This document shows positions 55,073 through 63,655 of a stretch of DNA of 64,000 nucleotides, piece by piece (the first letter of the stretch is position 1; each line of letters begins with the position of its first letter). The notes beneath the pieces are model-generated. The model did not search any database. It saw nothing but the letters and a program-made list of their open reading frames with translations, and had not been told where the DNA came from. Position numbers and translations under genes: made by a program. Source of the stretch: Thioclava indica (GTDB lineage: Bacteria; Pseudomonadota; Alphaproteobacteria; Rhodobacterales; Rhodobacteraceae); contig NZ_AUNB01000084.1 in the NCBI RefSeq assembly GCF_000714545.1, positions 1 to 64,000 of the forward strand. Direction: 5' to 3'.

Positions 55073-57325
55073 GTGACTGATCGCGTCATAGCGTTCGACA
55101 TCAATGCGGCCCGCGTCAGCGGTGCTGCCGATGGCGTCATGCCCAAAGCCTCGCACACCCCACAACCTGCGCCGCAAAACCAACGTCTCGCCCGTGCCAA
55201 GGCCCGTGCCGAGCTTGCCGCCGCCTATGCCGGGCTGCTGGGGGCGCAAGTGCCCGCGGCAGATATTCTGGAACAGATGCTGCTGGCGATTGGCGAGGCC
55301 ACGGCAAACTTGGACGGCGCGCAAATCGCCGCAATCGCGCCCGATCATCTGGCCGCCGTGCTGCGCGTGGCGGGGATGACCGCCTCGGTCGAAACCATCG
55401 ACAGGATTAGCCCCGGCCAGTGGCCTGCACTGGCGCAGATGACCAGCGGTCAAATGGTGCTCGTGACCGCTCAAGACGGCGAGTCGCTGTTCATCTATGA
55501 CACCACCTGCCCCGATCAGCGCGCCGAAGTGCCGCTGGCGGAATTCGCACCACATTTTTCCGGTCGGATCGTGCGTGCGCGCACCTCGCTGCGCCAGCTT
55601 GAGGAACGCCACACCGATACCGGGGCCGAAGCGCATTGGTTCTGGGGGGCGTTTCGCGCCCAGCGCCGCGCCTTTGTCGAGGTCGCTTTCGGCTCGCTTT
55701 TCGCCAATATTCTCGCCGTCGCGGTCGCGCTGTTTTCGCTGCAAGTCTATGATCGCGTGATCCCGCATCAGTCGCAATCCACGCTTTGGGTGCTTGCACT
55801 TGGGGCGGGTCTGGCGCTGGTGTTGGAGATGGGGCTGAAACTCGCGCGCTCGGGGTTGATGGACCTTGCGGGGCGACGGATCGAACTTAGCGTGCAAACC
55901 CTGCTGATGGAGCGTCTGCTGGGGATGAAGGCAAACCCCGGCAAACGCGCGCCCAGCCAGCTGTTTTCCGCAATGCGTGAGTTTTCCTCGGTGCGCGAGT
56001 TCTTTACCGCCTCGACCATTGGCACATTGGCCGACATCCCGTTCATCTTCGTGTTCCTGTTCCTCGTGGCCTCAATCGGTGGATCTCTGGTCTGGGTGCT
56101 GCTGGCGGGCGCGGTGCTGATGGTCGTGCCCGGCTTTCTGTTTCAGAAAAAGATGATCGCGCTCACGCAGGCCACGCAGGGCGCCTCGACCCGCGCCTCG
56201 CGCCTGTTGCATGAGGCAATTTACGAACACGAGACGGTCAACACCTCGCGCGGGGCGGATCGGTTCAAGCGGATCTGGGAGGAACTCACGACCCTCTCGG
56301 CCTCCAAAAGCTCCGAGCAACGCAAACTGGCCTCGGCGCTGACCTATTGGGCGCAGATGGTGCAGCAAGCGACCTATGTCGCCGCCGTGGTGATTGGCAC
56401 TTACAAAGTGTTCGCGGGCGATTTCACCGTCGGCTCGATCATCGCGATCGGTATTCTCACCTCGCGCACGCTGGCCCCGCTGACGCAACTGGCGGGAACG
56501 CTGGCGCGCTGGTCCAACGTAAAAGCCGCGCTGACCGGGCTGGATGCGATTGCGCAAGCCGATCAGACGCTGGGCGCGGATCGTCAATATCTGCGCGCCG
56601 AGCGTATTGAGGGCGAATATGAACTTCGCCACCTGGATTTTCGTTATGACACCGATGGTGCGGCCACGGTCGAAATTCCCGGACTGGCGATTCCGGCGGG
56701 GCAACGTGTGGCGGTGCTGGGTGCGAATGGCTCGGGTAAGTCGACGCTACTCAAGCTGCTGGCGGGGCTGTACGAACCCCAAAGCGGTCGCATTTTGCTG
56801 GATGGCACCGATTTGGGCCAAATCCACCCGCGCGATCTGCGCCGCGCAGTCGGCTATCTTAGCCAAGATGTGCGGCTGTTCTCGGGCACTCTGCGCGACA
56901 ATCTTAACCTAACGCAGCTTGAACGCGACGAAGATCGTCTGTTCGCCGCCCTCGATTTCGCCGGAATGGGCCCATTCGTGCGCAGTCATCCGCGCGGGCT
57001 TGATCTGGAAATCCGCGACGGTGGCGAGGGGCTGTCGGTCGGGCAGCGTCAGTCCATCGGCTGGGCGCGGCTGTGGCTGCATGACCCCACGGTTGTGATT
57101 TTGGACGAACCGACCGCCGCGCTTGATACGACGCTGGAAACCACGCTGGTCAGCCGTCTAGAAAGCTGGCTGGACGGGCGCACGGCGATCATCGCTACCC
57201 ATCGCGTGCCGATCCTGTCGCTGACCGCACGCACCTTGATCTTGCAGAACGGGCGGCTGGCGGTGGATGGGCCGCGCGACGCCGTCTTAGCCCATCTCAA
57301 CAAGTCCAAAGGCGCGCAGGGATGA
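55073..57325 (+). CDS. Type I secretion ABC transporter (LapB/RtxB-like) with C39-like N-terminal domain
   Basis: Inner-membrane ATPase that exports the adhesin; 750 residues from a GTG (AGGGGCAG upstream). It has an N-terminal domain (about 60-190) in the place of the C39 peptidase but without a visible catalytic cysteine (LEQMLLAIGE). This is a 'C39-like' substrate-docking domain. Six TM segments follow (about 205-450), then an ATPase with Walker A GANGSGKSTLL, signature LSVGQRQSIGWARLW and Walker B VVILDEPTAALD. LSVGQ replaces the usual LSGGQ. A basic/proline N-terminal tail (1-55) is additional. Confidence 0.9.
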   Translation: MTDRVIAFDINAARVSGAADGVMPKASHTPQPAPQNQRLARAKARAELAAAYAGLLGAQVPAADILEQMLLAIGEATANLDGAQIAAIAPDHLAAVLRVAGMTASVETIDRISPGQWPALAQMTSGQMVLVTAQDGESLFIYDTTCPDQRAEVPLAEFAPHFSGRIVRARTSLRQLEERHTDTGAEAHWFWGAFRAQRRAFVEVAFGSLFANILAVAVALFSLQVYDRVIPHQSQSTLWVLALGAGLALVLEMGLKLARSGLMDLAGRRIELSVQTLLMERLLGMKANPGKRAPSQLFSAMREFSSVREFFTASTIGTLADIPFIFVFLFLVASIGGSLVWVLLAGAVLMVVPGFLFQKKMIALTQATQGASTRASRLLHEAIYEHETVNTSRGADRFKRIWEELTTLSASKSSEQRKLASALTYWAQMVQQATYVAAVVIGTYKVFAGDFTVGSIIAIGILTSRTLAPLTQLAGTLARWSNVKAALTGLDAIAQADQTLGADRQYLRAERIEGEYELRHLDFRYDTDGAATVEIPGLAIPAGQRVAVLGANGSGKSTLLKLLAGLYEPQSGRILLDGTDLGQIHPRDLRRAVGYLSQDVRLFSGTLRDNLNLTQLERDEDRLFAALDFAGMGPFVRSHPRGLDLEIRDGGEGLSVGQRQSIGWARLWLHDPTVVILDEPTAALDTTLETTLVSRLESWLDGRTAIIATHRVPILSLTARTLILQNGRLAVDGPRDAVLAHLNKSKGAQG

Positions 57326-58494
57326 GCACGATTGATCCCGCAGCTCTCACCCATCGCTCGCGCCGCCTGTCGCTGACGGTCTGGCTTGTGGCGGCGGCCA
57401 TTCTGATTTTCATTCTCTGGGCGTCGATGGCATGGGTCGATCAAATCGTGCGCGGCCCAGGTGAAATCGTGTCATCGTCAAAGCCGCAAATCATCCAGAA
57501 CCTCGAAGGCGGCATTCTGGCCGAGCTTTATGTCGGCGAGGGCGATGTGGTGGAGCCCGGACAAGTGCTGGCGCGCCTGCAAGGAACGCAATACCAGACG
57601 CAGGTTGATGATCTTGAGGATCAGATCGCGGCCTTGGAAATTCGCAAAGCGCGCCTCGAGGCCGAAATGGCGGGCAAATCCAAATTCACCGTCACTGCCG
57701 CTCAACGCGCGCTTGTGCCAGATATCGTGACCTCGGAAAGCGCGCTGATCAAGGCGCGGATGGCGGATGTCGCCGGGCGTGAAACCGGAGCGAAAAACGT
57801 GATGACGCAGGCACGCCAAGAGCTCGATCTGACGGAGGCGATGTATAAAAAAGACGTCGCGCCGCTCATCGAAGTAACCCGTGCGCGTCGCACTTGGTCG
57901 GATGCCCAGCGCGCCTATAAGGAAATCACGACCAAAGCGGCATTGGACCGCGCCGCCGAGCATTCCGAGACCTTGGGCAAGCTGGCAACCCTGCGCCAAC
58001 AGATGAAACTAAGCGAGGATCAGCTGGATCGCACGGTGCTAAGTTCGCCGATGCGCGGCGTGGTGAACAAGCTGTCCGTTTCAACCATCGGCGGCGTAGT
58101 GCGCCCCGGCGAAGAGATTTTACAAATTATCCCGCTAGATGAGGAGCTGTTCGTCGAGGCCCGCATCGCGCCCAAAGATATCGCCAATGTACGCCCCGGT
58201 CAGGATGCAACGATCAAGCTATCGGCCTATGATTACACGATTTATGGCAGCTTGCAGGGCAAGGTTTCTTTAGTCTCTGCCGACACATTCAAGGACGAGC
58301 GCAAACCCGATGGTGATCCCCACTATAAGGTGACTGTCACTGTCGATCTTAGCCACCTAAGCGCGCGGCAGCGTCACCTTGAGATCCGCCCCGGGATGCA
58401 GGCGACCGTAGAGCTGCATACCGGCGAAAAGACCATTCTACAGTACCTTCTCAAGCCGCTTTATAAATCGCGCGAGGCCTTCCGCGAGCCCTGA
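57322..58494 (+). CDS. HlyD-family membrane fusion protein of the type I secretion system
   Basis: Periplasmic adaptor linking the ABC transporter to the TolC-like channel; 390 residues. One TM anchor (about 17-40), a short lipoyl half (NLEGGILAELYVGEGDVV), long coiled-coil hairpin (QVDDLEDQIAALEIRKARLEAEM to about residue 230) and the beta-barrel/LPQ region (GVVNKLSVSTIGGVVRPGEEIL). The ATG overlaps the ABC stop by four bases. Its 3' end runs 34 bases into the convergent phosphatase gene. Confidence 0.92.
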   Translation: MSTIDPAALTHRSRRLSLTVWLVAAAILIFILWASMAWVDQIVRGPGEIVSSSKPQIIQNLEGGILAELYVGEGDVVEPGQVLARLQGTQYQTQVDDLEDQIAALEIRKARLEAEMAGKSKFTVTAAQRALVPDIVTSESALIKARMADVAGRETGAKNVMTQARQELDLTEAMYKKDVAPLIEVTRARRTWSDAQRAYKEITTKAALDRAAEHSETLGKLATLRQQMKLSEDQLDRTVLSSPMRGVVNKLSVSTIGGVVRPGEEILQIIPLDEELFVEARIAPKDIANVRPGQDATIKLSAYDYTIYGSLQGKVSLVSADTFKDERKPDGDPHYKVTVTVDLSHLSARQRHLEIRPGMQATVELHTGEKTILQYLLKPLYKSREAFREP

Positions 58495-59753
58495 TTGCGA
58501 TAGGTTTTTTCACCGTCAAAGCTGAAAATAACGGCGGAAACATCGTCTTCCATTTGCCCTGCCGTATAATCCTCCAGATCCCAAAAGACCGCATCCAGAA
58601 AGGCGCGCCCCCGCAGCCGTGTGAACTTAGCAAAGATCGCGCTAAGGCCATCAGGATCAATCATTTCTCCCGACTGATTGGTCGCTTCTGTCATGCCGTC
58701 AGACAGTAAAATCAGCCGGTCACCAGGGCCAACAACCGTGCGAACAGCTTCATAGCGCGCCCCGGGGATCAACCCTATCGGCAAACCGCCCTCTCCCAGA
58801 AACTCGATTTGACCGGAACGGCGCTGCACGACGGGATAGGGGTGGCCAGCTTGCACCAACTCGACCTGCCCCGTCACCAGATCAACATCGGCGTAAACAA
58901 GGGTAAAATAGCTTTCCGTCTGCATCTCCTCGAGAACGAGATCATTCAGCATTTCGGCCAGTTCAGCAGGCGGGCGCCCCTCGTAAATGCCGAACTCGGA
59001 TTCGACCATTGCGATATTTTGCGCAGGCACCGCCCCCGAAAGATAGCCCGCGAGCCGCGCCATCATCACCGCCGATGTGATGCCATGGCCCGACACGTCG
59101 ATTCCATACAGCCCGACGCGGCGCGCGTTGATCTGAAAGAAACCAACAAGATCGCCCCCAACGTGCCCCGCAGGGCGCAGCATCAACGCCACCTCGGCAG
59201 AACCAAAGCAGCGATGGCGTTCGCGGACCAAGCTTTGTTGCAATTTTCGTGCCTCTTGCAGATCCCGCTCAATCGCATCTTGCGAGGCCCGCAAAAGGGT
59301 ATTTTTGGCGCTCAACTCTTCTTGCATGGCCAAAACACGCCGCCCTGCCACAAGCCTTGCACGCAATTCGTCGCCGTTGACGGGCTTGGATAAAAAGTCG
59401 TCGGCGCCGCTTTCCAACCCGTGCGACACATCCGTTTTGTCCGTCTTTGAGGTCAGCAGGATAAAATAGCCATAGCTCGACCGGGTCATCTGCCGGAACG
59501 CCCGGCAAAAATCGGGCCCGTTCATCCCGTCCATCATCCAGTCTGAAATCACGATATCGGGTTCGCATTTCGCGCAGATTGGCAACGCCTCTTCAGCGCT
59601 GGCTGCTTCCATCACCTCATAGCCAGAACGCGACAATTGCGCCGACAGAATACGTCGCTGCATCCGGCTGTCATCAACCACCAAAACACGCCTCGGCACG
59701 GTCTCGTGCAGCCGTGGATCAGCGGCAATCTGATGTTTCAACGCAAGCGACAT
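58461..59753 (-). CDS. Receiver-SpoIIE (PP2C-type) protein phosphatase
   Basis: Response regulator with a serine phosphatase output, 430 residues. Receiver domain 20-145, phosphoacceptor D71 (VISDWMMDG), coiled-coil linker (MQEELSAKNTLLRASQDAIERD) and SpoIIE domain from about 195 (GGDLVGFFQI, YGIDVSGHGITSAVMMARL, LILLSDGMTEATN). Such proteins usually dephosphorylate an anti-sigma-factor antagonist in a partner-switching pathway. The antagonist is not in the window. The Hpt gene opposite probably delivers its phosphate. Confidence 0.88.
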   Translation of the reverse strand: MSLALKHQIAADPRLHETVPRRVLVVDDSRMQRRILSAQLSRSGYEVMEAASAEEALPICAKCEPDIVISDWMMDGMNGPDFCRAFRQMTRSSYGYFILLTSKTDKTDVSHGLESGADDFLSKPVNGDELRARLVAGRRVLAMQEELSAKNTLLRASQDAIERDLQEARKLQQSLVRERHRCFGSAEVALMLRPAGHVGGDLVGFFQINARRVGLYGIDVSGHGITSAVMMARLAGYLSGAVPAQNIAMVESEFGIYEGRPPAELAEMLNDLVLEEMQTESYFTLVYADVDLVTGQVELVQAGHPYPVVQRRSGQIEFLGEGGLPIGLIPGARYEAVRTVVGPGDRLILLSDGMTEATNQSGEMIDPDGLSAIFAKFTRLRGRAFLDAVFWDLEDYTAGQMEDDVSAVIFSFDGEKTYRNQGSRKASRDL

Positions 59754-59883
59754 TCACGGAATCCGATCAAAGGAACCCCGCTGTTTTTTCACAAATCACC
59801 TAACAATTCATGAAGCCGTTTTCTGTGCCGATCTTAAAGGTTCGGCAAGCTTTCCGGGCTAGTTTCAGACGCGGTGAAGTGAA

Positions 59884-59902
59884 CCAAGGGCGCCTTGGAG
59901 GG
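59884..59902 (+). promoter_or_regulatory. Hairpin abutting the ribosome-binding site of the Hpt gene
   Basis: CCAAGG-GCG-CCTTGG (59884-59898) ends within GGAGGG, the Shine-Dalgarno sequence of the following ATG (59907). Base-pairing would hide part of it and could tune translation. Short loop; speculative. Confidence 0.35.
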
Positions 59903-59906
59903 TGAA

Positions 59907-60236
59907 ATGATTGATTGGGAACGTGTGGCCGAATTGCGATCCGAAATCGGCGCCGATGGGTTCGCCGAGGTCGTCGAGCTGTTTCTTGATGAGGTGGAAG
60001 CCGTTGTCATGGCGATGGGCCAAAAACCAGGCAAGCTAGAAGACGAAATGCACTTTCTGAAGGGCTCGGCGCTTAATCTGGGGTTTCGCGATTTTGGGGC
60101 GCAGTGTCAAAAGGGTGAAAAACTGGCCGCCGCTGGGCAGGCCTCCGAGGTGAATCTGGCCGAAATTCTGAACTGTTACGGCGCATCAAAGGAACAATTC
60201 ATGACCCGGCTAGAGGAGTTCACGACCGCTGCCTGA
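59907..60236 (+). CDS. Stand-alone Hpt phosphotransfer protein
   Basis: A 109-residue helical protein with the histidine phosphotransfer motif HFLKGSALNLGF, phosphorylatable H49. Start ATG 59907, eight bases after GGAGGG. Divergent from the receiver-phosphatase, with about 153 bases between starts, and a natural relay partner for it or for a hybrid kinase elsewhere. Convergent with ilvA, whose stop is only four bases away. Confidence 0.88.
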   Translation: MIDWERVAELRSEIGADGFAEVVELFLDEVEAVVMAMGQKPGKLEDEMHFLKGSALNLGFRDFGAQCQKGEKLAAAGQASEVNLAEILNCYGASKEQFMTRLEEFTTAA

Positions 60237-60240
60237 GTCG

Positions 60241-61491
60241 TTAGATCAAGAACTCGCCGAGCGTTTCGTCCTCGGTAATGTCGCGCCAAACGAAGCCTGC
60301 TGCGTCAAGTTTGGCAAGCAGCGTGATGAAATCGTGCGCCTGCTTGGTCTCGATCCCGATCAAAACCGAGCCGAAATTGCGCGCTGATTTTTTGAGATAT
60401 TCGAAACGGGCAATGTCATCATCCGGGCCCAGCATTCCCAAGAAATCACGCAACGCACCGGGGCGCTGCGGCAGACGCAAAACGAAGTATTTTTTCAACC
60501 CGGAATAGCGCTGCGCGCGTTCTTTAACCTCGGGCAGCCGCTCAAAATCGAAATTACCGCCGGAGGTGACGCAAACCACGCGCTTGCCGCGGATCTGCTC
60601 TGCCAGTTCGGGCAGCACATCAATAGACAGCGCCCCCGCCGGTTCCAACACGATCCCCTCGACGTTCAGCATCTCAAGCATGGTGACGCAGATCCGGTCT
60701 TCGGGCGCGCGCAAGATCAGATCGGGCGTGACCCAATGCAGCTCATCAAAGGGGCGCACGCCGATTTTTGCAACAGCCGCCCCGTCAACGAAACTGTTCA
60801 CATGATCCAGTGCCACAGGCGCACCCGCTGCGACAGCCGCAGTCAGACTTGCGCCGCCCAACGGCTCGACAAACCGAAATTCAGTCTGTGGCGCGGTTGC
60901 GCGCAGATACCCGGTAACACCCGCCGCCAAGCCTCCGCCACCGACCGGCAAGATCACAAGATCGGGGGGCGTCTCGCCCATCTGATCAAGGATCTCCACC
61001 CCGACCGAGGCCTGCCCCTCAATCACTGAAGGATCATCAAAGGGCGCGAGAAACTGTGCGCCCGCATCGGTGCAAAACGCCTGCGCGGCTGCGAGAGTGT
61101 CGTCGAAATAATCCCCCGTCAGCACGATCTTAATCGCATCCCCACCAAAAATCTTGGTCTTGTCGATCTTTTGCTGCGGCGTAGTTACGGGCATAAAAAT
61201 CGTGCCCTTCACGCCGAAATGGCGACAGGCAAAGGCCACGCCCTGCGCATGATTGCCCGCGCTTGCGCAGACGAAATGATCGGCCTGCGGATCAGCCTCA
61301 CGCCGCTTGCGCATCGCGGTGAACGCGCCGCGCAGCTTGTAGCTGCGCACCGGCGTCAGGTCTTCGCGCTTGAGCCAGATATCGGCATCAAAGCGCGCCG
61401 ACAGGTGGTCGTTGCGCTGCAACGGCGTGGGATCAAACAACGCACGCAGGGCACGCGTCGCGGCAAGGGCGGACAGGGCAAATTCACTCAT
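60241..61491 (-). CDS. ilvA: Threonine deaminase (threonine ammonia-lyase)
   Basis: PLP enzyme converting threonine to 2-oxobutyrate, first step of isoleucine synthesis. 416 residues: catalytic domain with PLP lysine K52 (VRSYKLRGAF), glycine-rich cofactor loop VGGGGLAAG, and one C-terminal ACT-like regulatory domain (about 325-410). The length is that of the single-ACT-like IlvA common in alphaproteobacteria and Gram-positives, shorter than E. coli IlvA. I use ATG 61491; an upstream TTG would overlap the neighbouring gene. Confidence 0.93.
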   Translation of the reverse strand: MSEFALSALAATRALRALFDPTPLQRNDHLSARFDADIWLKREDLTPVRSYKLRGAFTAMRKRREADPQADHFVCASAGNHAQGVAFACRHFGVKGTIFMPVTTPQQKIDKTKIFGGDAIKIVLTGDYFDDTLAAAQAFCTDAGAQFLAPFDDPSVIEGQASVGVEILDQMGETPPDLVILPVGGGGLAAGVTGYLRATAPQTEFRFVEPLGGASLTAAVAAGAPVALDHVNSFVDGAAVAKIGVRPFDELHWVTPDLILRAPEDRICVTMLEMLNVEGIVLEPAGALSIDVLPELAEQIRGKRVVCVTSGGNFDFERLPEVKERAQRYSGLKKYFVLRLPQRPGALRDFLGMLGPDDDIARFEYLKKSARNFGSVLIGIETKQAHDFITLLAKLDAAGFVWRDITEDETLGEFLI

Positions 61492-61528
61492 TTGCCAGAT
61501 GTGCCCCGCGCCGAAGCGTTTGGCAAGC

Positions 61529-62296
61529 TCAGACCAGTTCGCGTTTTTCAACGTAATGGCCGTAAAGCGTGGTCAGGATCGACAGCACCAGCATCATCGT
61601 GAACCAGCCAACGACGATGTCCCAAATGAATTTAACGGGAAGAAAGATGCTGGATTTGGTTGCAAGAACGGTAAAAATTCCACCGACAACGCCCGTCAAA
61701 AACGCAAAGCCGATGTAGAACACGGTAAGCATCAGCAACGCACCCCATGCGCCGCGCGTTTTGCTCCAGGCGTCTGAAATACCAGCACCTTCTACCGCAG
61801 TACCGGGCAGGGATGCACTTAGCCTCCAGAACAGAGGCAAGCCCAGAAGTACAGCGACGAACGTCAAAATTGCGAGACCAATGAACTCGTTCGGTCCGTT
61901 GCCTATGATCACGGCGAGACACGTACTGACAATGCCAAGTGCCGCACCAAAGATCAGACCGATCAACAGGCTGCGCCAGAAGTAGCGCAAGATGCGCGCG
62001 CCATGAAATTTGGGCCACCAGGTGACCGGCTCATTGAGCAAAACGAACCGATGCCAGTTCACCGCAATTGTTAATGTCATCGCAAGATAGACCAAAACGC
62101 CGATGAGGATGAGGAACATTGCGCCCGGCGTCATCCCGCCAACTCCCCAGAACCGACCGCTCACACCAGCCAGACCGAAAACCGCGACAATCCCCAAGAC
62201 AGAAATAAGAAATGGCACCAACGAGACGCGGGCCGCCGCTCCGAGATTGTTGGTAACTTGACGAAAGGAATGCCTGAAAATTTGCCACGACTTCAT
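61529..62296 (-). CDS. Six-TM hypothetical membrane protein
   Basis: 255 residues with about six hydrophobic segments, no domain I recognise. The N-terminus MKSWQIFRHSFRQVTNNL and a soluble loop (LNEPVTWWPKFHGARILRY) resemble DUF-type proteins that appear as 'membrane protein' in Rhodobacteraceae. AAGGGGGC is placed well before the ATG. Base composition is lower in G+C than the neighbours (61621-61680 has 23 G/C in 60). It precedes ilvA on the same strand. Confidence 0.78.
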   Translation of the reverse strand: MKSWQIFRHSFRQVTNNLGAAARVSLVPFLISVLGIVAVFGLAGVSGRFWGVGGMTPGAMFLILIGVLVYLAMTLTIAVNWHRFVLLNEPVTWWPKFHGARILRYFWRSLLIGLIFGAALGIVSTCLAVIIGNGPNEFIGLAILTFVAVLLGLPLFWRLSASLPGTAVEGAGISDAWSKTRGAWGALLMLTVFYIGFAFLTGVVGGIFTVLATKSSIFLPVKFIWDIVVGWFTMMLVLSILTTLYGHYVEKRELV

Positions 62297-62425
62297 GAAA
62301 TAGCCCCCTTAGAATTAATTTTCCCGCAATCAACTCGCCGTGATCCCCTCTGTCAACGCAGTTACCTTGCTCTTGCCGGAAAAAATCGGTAATCGCGGCT
62401 TAAAATCCGCAACAGGAGCTGTTCC

Positions 62426-63655
62426 ATGTCCGCGCCCAAGAAAGTCGTGCTTGCCTATTCCGGCGGCCTCGATACCTCGATCATCCTGAAATGGCTGCAA
62501 ACCGAATATGGCTGCGAGGTGATCACCTTTACCGCCGATCTCGGTCAGGGCGAAGAGCTGGACCCGGCGCGCAAGAAGGCCGAGTTGCTGGGCATCAAGC
62601 CCGAAAACATCCATATCGAGGATGTGCGCGAGGAATTCGTGCGCGATTTTGTCTTCCCGATGTTTCGCGCCAATGCGGTCTACGAAGGGCTGTATCTGCT
62701 GGGCACCTCGATTGCGCGGCCGCTGATTTCCAAACGCCTCGTCGAGTTGGCGCATGAACATGGCGCGGATGCCGTGGCGCATGGCGCGACGGGCAAGGGC
62801 AATGATCAGGTGCGCTTTGAGTTGGCAGCCTATGCGCTGGACCCCGCGATCAAGGTCATCGCGCCGTGGCGGGAATGGAACCTGTCCTCGCGCACCAAGC
62901 TGCTGGAATTTGCCGAGCAGAACCAGATCCCGATCGCCAAGGACAAGCGCGGCGAGGCACCGTTCTCGGTTGATGCGAACCTGTTGCACACCTCATCTGA
63001 GGGTAAAGTGCTGGAAGATCCCGCCGATATGGCGCCCGATTACGTCTTCCAGCGCACCGTCGATCCGGTGACCGAAGCGCCCGATGCGCCCGAATACGTC
63101 GAGATCGGTTTTGAGCGCGGCGATGCTGTGTCAATCAATGGCGAGGCGCTGAGTCCGGCGACGATCCTGACTCAGCTGAACGAACTGGGCCGCAAGCATG
63201 GCATCGGTCGTCTCGACTTCGTCGAAAACCGCTTTGTCGGGATGAAATCGCGCGGCGTTTATGAAACCCCCGGCGGTACGATCCTGCTGGAGGCCCATCG
63301 TGGGATTGAACAGATCACGCTCGATAGCGGCGCGGGACATCTGAAAGACTCGATCATGCCGCGCTATGCCGAGCTGATTTATAACGGCTTCTGGTTCTCG
63401 CCCGAGCGCGAGGCGCTGCAAGCCCTGATCGATAAGACGCAGGAATATGTCACCGGCACCGTCAAGCTGATGCTGTTCAAGGGCGCGGCGCGTACCGTGG
63501 CGCGTTGGTCGGACTATTCGCTCTATTCCGAGGCGCATGTGACCTTTGAAGAAGACGCCGGTGCCTATGACCAGAAAGACGCGGCAGGCTTTATTCAGCT
63601 TAACGCGCTGCGTCTGAAACTGATCGCGACGCGCAACGCTCGGGTCAAGAAATGA
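62426..63655 (+). CDS. argG: Argininosuccinate synthase
   Basis: Condenses citrulline and aspartate in arginine biosynthesis with ATP cleavage to AMP. 409 residues; N-type ATP pyrophosphatase motif [15 protein letters not shown] (P-loop SGGLDTS), [29 protein letters not shown] upstream of ATG. It overlaps mogA by four bases (ATGA), an unexpected partner. Confidence 0.96.
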   Translation: MSAPKKVVLAYSGGLDTSIILKWLQTEYGCEVITFTADLGQGEELDPARKKAELLGIKPENIHIEDVREEFVRDFVFPMFRANAVYEGLYLLGTSIARPLISKRLVELAHEHGADAVAHGATGKGNDQVRFELAAYALDPAIKVIAPWREWNLSSRTKLLEFAEQNQIPIAKDKRGEAPFSVDANLLHTSSEGKVLEDPADMAPDYVFQRTVDPVTEAPDAPEYVEIGFERGDAVSINGEALSPATILTQLNELGRKHGIGRLDFVENRFVGMKSRGVYETPGGTILLEAHRGIEQITLDSGAGHLKDSIMPRYAELIYNGFWFSPEREALQALIDKTQEYVTGTVKLMLFKGAARTVARWSDYSLYSEAHVTFEEDAGAYDQKDAAGFIQLNALRLKLIATRNARVKK

